Positions 1-5,909 of a stretch of 10,101 nucleotides of DNA are shown piece by piece; within the stretch, counting starts at the first letter, position 1; each line of letters begins with the position of its first letter. The stretch is taken from NCBI GenBank assembly GCA_009699165.1, contig WLOR01000052.1, positions 1 through 10,101 of the forward strand, given 5' to 3'. A program made the translations under genes and the position numbers. The notes under the pieces were generated by a model. That model worked only from the letters and a program-made list of their open reading frames with translations. It searched no databases and had not been told where the DNA came from. The stretch comes from Actinomycetota bacterium. Its GTDB lineage: Bacteria > Actinomycetota > Actinomycetes > Nanopelagicales > Nanopelagicaceae.

Positions 1-116
1 GTTGGCGTTGGTGTCGGCGTTGGCGTTGGCGTTGGCGTTGGCGTTGGCGTTGGTGTCGGCGTTGGTGTCGGCGTTGGCGTTGGCGTTGGCGTTGGTGTCG
101 GCGTTGGCGTTGGCGT
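1..116. repeat. Hexanucleotide tandem repeat (GTTGGC-type) encoding Thr-Pro
   Basis: Nineteen consecutive 6-base units fill 3-116 and continue past the left edge. The main unit reads GTTGGC on the plus strand, which is ACG-CCA (Thr-Pro) in the minus-strand gene. Departures occur only as a paired variant, GGTGTC, at 10-15, 52-57, 64-69 and 94-99, which changes the codons to CCG-ACA. Every substitution is therefore synonymous. Gain or loss of a unit by slippage would keep the frame and change only stalk length. Confidence 0.95.
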
Positions 117-476
117 AATTTGGAAATAGCGTGTTACCGATTTAGCGGCCCCAAATCGAGAATTTCCATTTTGGCGGGCGGTAACTGAACACTTACCCAC
201 GGCTATCGCCTTTATTACCGCCATCGAACCGCTTTTGCCTACCAAGCATATTGATTTGGGTGTTGCTAGGTATGTCACTGCCAAACCACTAGAGCTCTTA
301 GCCTTCAAAACCTGTGGTGCTGATCCAATCTGCACTTTCTTTAATTGAGTAAAACTGATGGTCTGGCCGTTGCGAGCTTGAGCTGGCGAAAGAGTAGACA
401 GGGCAATTAAAGCGAGAGAAAAAATCGTTAACTTACGCATCATCTGCTGTTTCGTGTTCAGATCTAATTTTTTCAT
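1..476 (-). CDS. Secreted Ig-like / Thr-Pro stalk protein (partial, C-terminus beyond left edge)
   Basis: This is an open frame from an ATG at 476-474 to the left edge: 158 codons with no stop. Residues 12-34 look like a signal peptide: MMRK, a hydrophobic core (LTIFSLALIALSTLS), then PAQA as an A-x-A cleavage site. Residues 37-119 resemble the bacterial Ig-like domains of large surface proteins: it opens with GQTISF, has SSGLAVTY in the middle, C77 and C96 placed like the usual TPS-x-CTV and GTC-x-V cysteines, then RQNGNSRFGAA and a closing VTRYFQI. From T121 the chain is a pure Thr-Pro repeat (19 TP units visible) running off the window. The expected role is an exported, wall- or membrane-attached stalk protein. 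No Shine-Dalgarno lies before the ATG at 476; the tandem ATGs at 443-438 give a more typical short n-region and may be the true start. The domain match is by eye, and what follows the stalk is unknown. Confidence 0.75.
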   Translation of the reverse strand, partial: MKKLDLNTKQQMMRKLTIFSLALIALSTLSPAQARNGQTISFTQLKKVQIGSAPQVLKAKSSSGLAVTYLATPKSICLVGKSGSMAVIKAIAVGKCSVTARQNGNSRFGAAKSVTRYFQITPTPTPTPTPTPTPTPTPTPTPTPTPTPTPTPTPTPTP

Positions 477-524
477 AATGATGCTTGTGATGGCTTTGAC
501 AGGTCTTTAGGCCTCATGTTGGAC

Positions 525-530
525 AATATA
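525..530 (-). promoter_or_regulatory. Putative -10 box for the secreted-protein gene
   Basis: On the minus strand the hexamer is TATATT, five of six matches to TATAAT. It lies about 49 bases upstream of the ATG at 476, which would give a leader of roughly 40 bases. No convincing -35 hexamer stands 16-18 bases upstream, so the call rests on the -10 alone. The 117-base gap (477-593) between this gene and the PIG-V-like gene shows no other recognisable element and no clear terminator for the latter. Confidence 0.35.
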
Positions 531-593
531 CCCTTCAAAATGCCAAATGAAACCGCTTTCTAAGGGATATTTCCGGCATCCACTACACAGTTT

Positions 594-1748
594 TTAGACG
601 GGGCCAAAGCCTGTGACCCAGAGATATGCCGCAAAAGGCAGGACTAATACCTCGCCGGAGATCAGCAATCTAATGAGCCATTTTCTATTCTCGCTCAACA
701 AAGAAAACATCAAATAAATCGGATACAGACCTAAGAAGTACCTGTATGAAAACATCTGTGAGTTAAGTGTAAAAACGGTAATTGGTAGCAAAACCAAGAG
801 CTCTATATAGCGTCTCTTAAGAAGAAAATAGAGACATGTAAAACATGCAACGACCAAGATTGAGTGAAAAATTATCGTATAGGCCGAGCCAGATTTAATA
901 GGATACAAAAGCCACTTCACGCTATCAATAATCCAAAAGGGTGACGTATTTTGGTGCCATCCCCAGCCAGCTTTCTGGGCGTGATAGAAAGCAAGGAAAT
1001 CACCAGTTCGATAATGCAGAAATACCATATATGAAATCAAACCCAAAGGCAGAAGCAGTAGAGAGACTATAAAATTTCTCAGTTGAGAATCTTCGCGTCG
1101 CCAATCTTTATTAAATAAATAAAACGCTACAAATATAAGTCCGACTAAAAATCCTGTGTTTCTTGTTGCTCCAAGAAGTAAACCTAAAGATCCTGCCAGT
1201 AGCCAACGCCTTTGTGTTACATAATAAATAGTCGCAGACGATAAAAGTAAGAAGAGTGATTCTGTATAAAAAGATGTGAAGTAAACATTCACTGGAGATA
1301 GTGCAATAAGGATGACCGTGTACCGTGCCGACTTAGGGGAAAATTGGCCCGACAGGTACTTATAGATATAAATCAATGCACCTAAAAGAAATAGGTTTCC
1401 TAACAAATAGGCGACTCCAAGAAGGTGAATCCGAGTCAAATCCGATACCGCTTTAACGACCAGCGGATGCAGCGGAAAAAACGCCCAATTGGCGGCTCCG
1501 ACCTGTCTGTGCGTTAGCGCCGTTGTCATATAGCCATGAGCCGTGATCGATGTGTACCAGCCACAGTCGTATTGGCACAGGATTTTTGGCTTGAACCCCA
1601 AACCCTTCTCATAGAGAACCACTGCAGTAACTGAGTAGTACAGGGCTCTTGAAATCACAAATACCTTGAGAATGAACCAAAGCTCGGGCGATAATCGAGA
1701 TTTCAGAGATGAAAGTAGTAGCGCTGGCCTGCTCAAAATCCCATTCAC
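594..1748 (-). CDS. PIG-V-like GT-C mannosyltransferase family membrane protein
   Basis: This is a polytopic integral membrane protein of 384 residues, in the size range of bacterial PIG-V / GPI-mannosyltransferase-2-like proteins. The family transfers a hexose, typically mannose, from a polyprenyl-phosphate donor on the extracytoplasmic face. Visible family features are an acidic motif in the first outer loop, YDCGWYTSITAHGY from residue 60 with D61 as the likely catalytic acid (usually WD-x-x-WY), then NWAFFPLHPL (88-97), PVNVYFTSFYTESLFLL (152-168) and GATRNTG (193-199). The GTG start at 1748-1746 is supported by a strong GGAGGGG Shine-Dalgarno about 7 bases upstream; no ATG is nearby. It is transcribed away from the RgpF operon and toward the secreted Thr-Pro protein. 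The acceptor cannot be told from the sequence. PIG-V-like membership is fairly secure; the exact sugar is inference. Confidence 0.8.
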   Translation of the reverse strand: MNGILSRPALLLSSLKSRLSPELWFILKVFVISRALYYSVTAVVLYEKGLGFKPKILCQYDCGWYTSITAHGYMTTALTHRQVGAANWAFFPLHPLVVKAVSDLTRIHLLGVAYLLGNLFLLGALIYIYKYLSGQFSPKSARYTVILIALSPVNVYFTSFYTESLFLLLSSATIYYVTQRRWLLAGSLGLLLGATRNTGFLVGLIFVAFYLFNKDWRREDSQLRNFIVSLLLLPLGLISYMVFLHYRTGDFLAFYHAQKAGWGWHQNTSPFWIIDSVKWLLYPIKSGSAYTIIFHSILVVACFTCLYFLLKRRYIELLVLLPITVFTLNSQMFSYRYFLGLYPIYLMFSLLSENRKWLIRLLISGEVLVLPFAAYLWVTGFGPV

Positions 1749-1790
1749 AGATGAACCCCTCCGATTACATAAGTGTGCTTACAGTACATC

Positions 1791-1826
1791 TCTAGTCTAG
1801 AATTGACTGGTCAGCATGATTAGTCA
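1791..1826. promoter_or_regulatory. Dyad symmetries in the divergent intergenic region (possible operator)
   Basis: The 119-base gap between the divergent PIG-V-like and RgpF-like genes carries TCTAG-T-CTAGA at 1791-1801, a perfect inverted repeat around one base. It is followed by TGAC-TG-GTCA at 1804-1813 and an AGTCA at 1822-1826 that mirrors the TGACT at 1804-1808. They sit in the middle of the gap and overlap the proposed -35 box of the operon. A regulator binding here could act on both directions, but no regulator gene is in the window and short dyads can arise by chance. Confidence 0.3.
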
Positions 1827-1832
1827 GATAAA
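1803..1832 (+). promoter_or_regulatory. Putative sigma-70-type promoter of the glycosyltransferase operon
   Basis: TTGACT at 1803-1808 matches the -35 consensus in five of six positions. After 18 bases, GATAAA at 1827-1832 matches the -10 consensus in four of six. Transcription would start near 1840, about 28 bases before the ATG at 1868, leaving room for the AGGAG ribosome binding site at 1859-1863. The -10 is weak, so the exact position is uncertain. Confidence 0.4.
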
Positions 1833-1867
1833 CAAAACAACTCTCTCAAGGATGCCATAGGAGCGAC

Positions 1868-2971
1868 ATGTACGGTTGGTTGTACAAAAAGATCCTTTTC
1901 GTGGTCGCGTTTATCTCTCACCGTGTTTATTCAACGCCACAAAGGGTGCGCGAATGGATCCTGATTAGAGTCATCAAGCGTTCGCAAAGTTACACACTCA
2001 TTAAAAATGACTTGCCGAAGGACTCTGAAAAGATAGCGATTCTTGTAGCTTTTGCGCGTAGCCCGATGTTGGAATCGGTAAAGCGCTCCATTGTGCTCCT
2101 TAAAAACCAAGGGGTCCACGTTGTTCTGATTATGAATGACAATACATCTACAGAAACGTGGATTAATGCACTAAAGGATGATGTTGATACTCTCTTTATT
2201 CGCCCAAACATCGGTCGAGATTTCGGCGCCTACCAATCAGGCATCCAGTTTTTGAAAGAAAAAGGTTTTTATAACACGATCTCAGAGTTATTTCTCCTCA
2301 ACGATAGCGTCTATTACACGCCCATATCTTTGACAAAGTTAAATGATTTCGTCAATGTGCAAAAACCATGGAAATCCCTTTTCTTGAATTTTCAATACAA
2401 GATTCATGCTCAATCCTTTTTCCTTAGTTTTGGACGTGAAATTCTCGATTCTCGCGCATTTAATAAATATTGGGATAACTACTATCCAACATCAATTCGT
2501 CGGCGTGTAGTGGTCAATGGTGAATTACGTCTAACAAAGAAGCTCATTTCAGCTGGATTCATGGTTACTCCATTTATTAACGCGCAAACAATTGAAGATG
2601 CGCTCAATCACAGTCCAATGACTCCGAGTGAAGAACTCTCGGCTTACGGTGATTTTTTCCAGGTATCAGGTTTGGTATCAGAGCGCGAGTCTGAATCTAG
2701 GCAGAAGATTGAGTTACTAAGAAGGGTTCTAGATAACAAAAACCCGACTCACCACTTGGGTTTATTAACCACAAGATTGCTAGGAACTCCTCTGAAAATG
2801 GACATTGTGATGAGGGGAATTACTTCACTCGGGAGTGTCCATGAATGTCTATTGCTGGCACAAGTTCCTCTGCCAGAGGTTGAGAGTTTTGTGAGCGAGA
2901 TTTCTATGCGTGGAACAAAGGCAGGACACTTCGGAATTACTAAGATTTGGCGCTTGTTTGGTTTTGAATAA
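1868..2971 (+). CDS. RgpF-type rhamnan synthesis family glycosyltransferase
   Basis: The 367-residue product matches the pattern of the RgpF / rhamnan synthesis protein F family (Pfam RgpF), glycosyltransferases of rhamnose-rich surface polysaccharides. Hallmarks are an AILVAFARS strand (57-65), VVLIMNDNTS (85-94), the signature PNIGRDFGAYQSG (113-125), LLNDSVYY (143-150) and VVNGELRLTKKLISAGF (215-231). The N-terminal 20 residues are hydrophobic and could anchor the enzyme at the cytoplasmic face of the membrane. The ATG is preceded by AGGAG at 1859-1863, four bases away. It is the first gene of a three-gene plus-strand operon: the next start is 6 bases after its TAA, and the third gene overlaps the second. 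The family assignment is solid. Rhamnose as substrate is a family-based guess, since no dTDP-rhamnose genes are in the window. Confidence 0.82.
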   Translation: MYGWLYKKILFVVAFISHRVYSTPQRVREWILIRVIKRSQSYTLIKNDLPKDSEKIAILVAFARSPMLESVKRSIVLLKNQGVHVVLIMNDNTSTETWINALKDDVDTLFIRPNIGRDFGAYQSGIQFLKEKGFYNTISELFLLNDSVYYTPISLTKLNDFVNVQKPWKSLFLNFQYKIHAQSFFLSFGREILDSRAFNKYWDNYYPTSIRRRVVVNGELRLTKKLISAGFMVTPFINAQTIEDALNHSPMTPSEELSAYGDFFQVSGLVSERESESRQKIELLRRVLDNKNPTHHLGLLTTRLLGTPLKMDIVMRGITSLGSVHECLLLAQVPLPEVESFVSEISMRGTKAGHFGITKIWRLFGFE

Positions 2972-2977
2972 CAGGAT

Positions 2978-4177
2978 GTGCCCTCAGTGAACTTAACAGT
3001 TTTGCTCCCTTGCTTAAACGAGAGCGAAACACTAGAAACTTGTATCAAAAAAGCACAGGCCTCTATATCTGCATCTGGGCTCACTGGCGAGGTTTTAGTA
3101 GCAGATAATGGATCTTCAGATGGTTCTCAGGAGATTGCCAAATCTCTAGGAGCTCGATTAATACATGTTAAGCAAAAAGGCTATGGTTCGGCGTTACTTG
3201 CGGGCATAAATGCCGCTTATGGTGAAAATATAATTATGGCTGATGCCGATGACAGTTATGCCCTTGATAACTTAACACCTTTCATCACTATTTTAGTAAA
3301 TAACGGGGCAGACCTTGTTTTAGGAAACCGTTTCGCGGGTGGGATCAGTCCAGGAGCGATGCCATTTCTACACAGATATATTGGAAATCCAGTTCTTTCT
3401 TTTCTGGGGAGGCTGTTTTTTTCTGCACCTCTAAATGATTTCCATTGTGGGCTCCGAGGATTTAAAAAGGCATCAATCATTAATCTAGGGCTTGCCTCAA
3501 CTGGTATGGAGTTCGCTAGTGAAATGATTGTGAAATCACAAATTGCAGGTTTGCGAATTACCGAAGTTCCAACAACTTTAAGCAAAGATGGAAGAAGTAG
3601 GGCCCCACACTTGAGAACTTGGCGAGATGGGTGGCGACACCTGAGATTCCTACTGGCATACAGCCCGCGCTGGCTCTTCTACTATCCAGGTATCTTGTTA
3701 ACATCATTGGGATTCATAGGGCTTATTGCACTTCTGAAAGGTCCCGTCGAAATAGCTGGAGTTGTTTTTCAAACTCAAAGTCTCGTTTTTAGTGCTGGGC
3801 TATTTCTTTTTGGCCAAGAGCTAGTCTGGCTAGCGGTGCTGTCGAAGGCAAGTTCAGTATCAAAAGGGCTACTACCAAAAGATGTGAATTGGTCCAAGAT
3901 CATTAGATACTTCGGCCGAGAGATCAATCTCTTCTTCTACCTCTTCATATTCCTAAGCGGGGCTGCAGCGTGCCTGTTTTCTCTCTTGGACTGGCAATCT
4001 CATGACTTTGGGCCTTTGCAGATGGAACGAGCACTTCGTCAATCTATCCTTGCCCTCATTCTTACATTCTCAGGCGTGCAAGCCATGTTTTTCCATTTCC
4101 TGCTTGGTGTCGTTTCTATTCCAGTTAAAGATGGTTCATTAATCCAAGAAGATTTCAGGAGCCAGGATGAAGAATAA
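2978..4177 (+). CDS. GT2 glycosyltransferase, polyprenyl-phosphate-hexose synthase type
   Basis: An N-terminal GT-A domain opens with LTVLLPCLNE (6-15) and carries DNGSSDGS (43-50), the DxD-type motif MADADDS (87-93), LGNRF (115-119) and NDFHCGLRGF (153-162). RSRAPHLRTWRDGWRHLRF (206-224) follows, typical of dolichol-/undecaprenyl-phosphate hexose synthases. About four membrane helices come next (near 234-254, 263-288, 315-337 and 357-381). Such enzymes move a sugar from a nucleotide donor to polyprenyl phosphate on the cytoplasmic side, making the donor for GT-C enzymes. At 399 residues it has the form with a membrane tail. The GTG at 2978 lies only one base after the AGGA at 2973-2976; the in-frame GTG at 2987 has ten bases of spacing and may be the real start. 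Its end overlaps the next gene by 11 bases, suggesting coupled expression of a donor-making and a donor-using enzyme. Which sugar is used cannot be seen. Confidence 0.85.
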   Translation: MPSVNLTVLLPCLNESETLETCIKKAQASISASGLTGEVLVADNGSSDGSQEIAKSLGARLIHVKQKGYGSALLAGINAAYGENIIMADADDSYALDNLTPFITILVNNGADLVLGNRFAGGISPGAMPFLHRYIGNPVLSFLGRLFFSAPLNDFHCGLRGFKKASIINLGLASTGMEFASEMIVKSQIAGLRITEVPTTLSKDGRSRAPHLRTWRDGWRHLRFLLAYSPRWLFYYPGILLTSLGFIGLIALLKGPVEIAGVVFQTQSLVFSAGLFLFGQELVWLAVLSKASSVSKGLLPKDVNWSKIIRYFGREINLFFYLFIFLSGAAACLFSLLDWQSHDFGPLQMERALRQSILALILTFSGVQAMFFHFLLGVVSIPVKDGSLIQEDFRSQDEE

Positions 4178-5909
4178 TGAATGGACTTCCATTTCTTGGA
4201 TACGACATCTGCGCACTCGCGCTAGAACTTTCGACTTTTTGATTATTTCTATTTTTTCATCAAGCCTTGGATTGCGCTGGCTAATTCCCGCCACTATATA
4301 TCCCAATAGTCCAAATGATGACTACCTGGGTGTCATGCTTGCACATAACTTAATTCGGGGCCATTGGTTTGGAGGTTGGTCTCCTGATCTATTGTCTAAA
4401 CCGCCAGCATATTCCTTCTTTTTAATGATTGCACATTTTATTCCAGTCGACCCAACGGTTCTAATTCATTTGTTCTATCTGCTCATCTCGTTGCTTTTCC
4501 TAAAATTCACCGTCGACTTTTTCAGCGGCTCAGATGAGTCAAAAAAGCTGTTTATAAGAGTTGGATTTCTTTTTCTTGCCTTTAATCCTGCAGTTTTTGC
4601 AAATGATTTTTCAAGAATCTATAGAACATCACTTGATACCTTGGCAACTTTTTTATTCTTCACGCTTTTCTTAAAACTTCTCACCCTACTTAGAGATATT
4701 TACTTCAGTGGTGATCGATTGGCTTGGAAACACACTTCGATCAAGACATATTCTTGGATTGGAATCTCTCTGGGATTGACTTACTCTGTGATGGTTCTAA
4801 CGCGTTATGAAGCTATCTGGGTATTAATCGCCACCATCCCTGTTTTGTTTGCAGTGTGGATATTTTCTATATCTAGAAACGAGATTAAATGGAAGCTTAA
4901 AAATAAGTATCGCAGTGGAGTTATCCTGATTAATCTCTTTGTAATAGCCACTGTTGCCTATTTGATACCCGTCGGGGTTATTAGCACTATCAATAAAGCG
5001 GTTTATGGTGTCTTTGAAGTCGAAAACTTCTTTAGTGGCAACTATGAACGGGCTATCACGCTGTGGGAAGGTGTCCAAACCGGTAAATCAAATTTGTCAT
5101 TCATCCCCGTTTCGAAAGGACAACGGGCAGCGGTTTATGCCGTGAGTCCCGCGGCGCTTTCACTAAAACCCTTTCTAGATGGCCTACCAAATACAGGCTG
5201 GAAGACTCACAACTGTGCTGCAACTGGTGTTTGTGATGAATCCGGGGGTGGCTGGTTTCCTTGGGAGTTACGATCGGCTGCGGTAGATAGCAACCACATA
5301 AGGAATGAAGTTCAATTCCAAGATTTTTTTGGCAGATTGGCCGATGAGATTTCTTTGGCTTGCAAATCAGAATTAATATCTTGTGGTAGTTCAGGAATGG
5401 CTCCTGGGGCAAAACCCATACTGGACTATTCCCCGCATCAGCTGCTTGATACTTCAGTGAAAGCATTTGGGTCTCTTTTTACGCTAGAACAAGCTGCAAA
5501 TGTAAATCACGCAGATAACGGACAAGACCCAGCCCAACTAAAAGTTTGGCATTCAACGATTCATTTTAATTACTTAATAGTCACAAAGAATTCTAATAGC
5601 TGGATGGGGATGGCGAATACGATTACCTTTTTAAGAGATATCTACAGGTATCTACTTCCGATATTCTTTATTTTGGCAATGCTTTTTCTATTTATTCGTC
5701 AGGAATATATCAATCGAATTTCTAAATTCTATTTATTTTCACTCATACTGGGCTTAATTACTTACTCTGGCGGGATGGCAATTTTCGAGTCATCGGTTGG
5801 GTTTAATGTGGGGTACTCTCTTTATGCTTTGCCCATGCAACCTGTATTGCTTATGTTTATTATCTTTGGCAGTGCTGCTATGACTCTTCGGCCAAAGGAA
5901 ATTCTCTAG
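4167..5909 (+). CDS. ArnT/PMT-like GT-C membrane glycosyltransferase with a large outer loop
   Basis: The 580-residue polytopic protein has a GT-C layout. After a first helix (about 22-42), the first outer loop holds SPNDDYLGVMLAHNLIRG (48-65), where D51/D52 fit the catalytic acid pair, and then SKPPAYSFFL (77-86), like the KPP motif of ArnT/PMT relatives. Further helices run to about 275. A loop of roughly 210 residues (about 280-490) probably faces outside and contains C350, C356, C399 and C406. Three helices close the protein (about 494-513, 520-542, 552-572). The expected reaction is transfer of a sugar from a polyprenyl-phosphate carrier to an exported glycan, lipid or protein. The ATG overlaps the GT2 gene and has AGGAG at 4157-4161, five bases upstream. 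Some stretches are very AT-rich: 5701-5760 has 15 G/C in 60. Its TAG overlaps the convergent gene's stop. The precise subfamily and acceptor are unknown. Confidence 0.72.
   Translation: MKNNEWTSISWIRHLRTRARTFDFLIISIFSSSLGLRWLIPATIYPNSPNDDYLGVMLAHNLIRGHWFGGWSPDLLSKPPAYSFFLMIAHFIPVDPTVLIHLFYLLISLLFLKFTVDFFSGSDESKKLFIRVGFLFLAFNPAVFANDFSRIYRTSLDTLATFLFFTLFLKLLTLLRDIYFSGDRLAWKHTSIKTYSWIGISLGLTYSVMVLTRYEAIWVLIATIPVLFAVWIFSISRNEIKWKLKNKYRSGVILINLFVIATVAYLIPVGVISTINKAVYGVFEVENFFSGNYERAITLWEGVQTGKSNLSFIPVSKGQRAAVYAVSPAALSLKPFLDGLPNTGWKTHNCAATGVCDESGGGWFPWELRSAAVDSNHIRNEVQFQDFFGRLADEISLACKSELISCGSSGMAPGAKPILDYSPHQLLDTSVKAFGSLFTLEQAANVNHADNGQDPAQLKVWHSTIHFNYLIVTKNSNSWMGMANTITFLRDIYRYLLPIFFILAMLFLFIRQEYINRISKFYLFSLILGLITYSGGMAIFESSVGFNVGYSLYALPMQPVLLMFIIFGSAAMTLRPKEIL

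Noticed and set aside
1..116. Possible CRISPR-like or satellite array.
   Set aside because: Units are 6 bases with no spacers, and the tract is in frame with a secreted protein. It is a coding microsatellite.
1..129. Plus-strand frame reading (Val-Gly)n up to a stop at 127-129.
   Set aside because: It is the mirror of the repeat. The minus frame has a start, signal peptide and domain, and keeps Thr-Pro through synonymous changes.
173..194. TTGGCGGGCGG...TGAAC resembling the plus-strand copy of the tRNA-Tyr 3' end (possible att repeat).
   Set aside because: Only a 7-base core (TGGCGGG) matches before the sequences diverge, and the site lies inside the Ig-like coding region. It is too short for an attachment site.
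541..593. Terminator for the PIG-V-like gene in the short gap after its stop.
   Set aside because: Only 3-4 bp stems (for example GAAA-CCGC-TTTC) and no T-tract were found.
2749..3084. Open frame antisense to the RgpF/GT2 junction.
   Set aside because: It lies opposite two well-supported genes with strong family motifs, and its own sequence shows no recognisable domain.
5864..5897. CTTTGGC ... GCCAAAG inverted repeat near the end of the GT-C gene as a terminator.
   Set aside because: A 7-bp stem with a 20-base loop, no T-run after it on either strand, and inside coding sequence; weak evidence.
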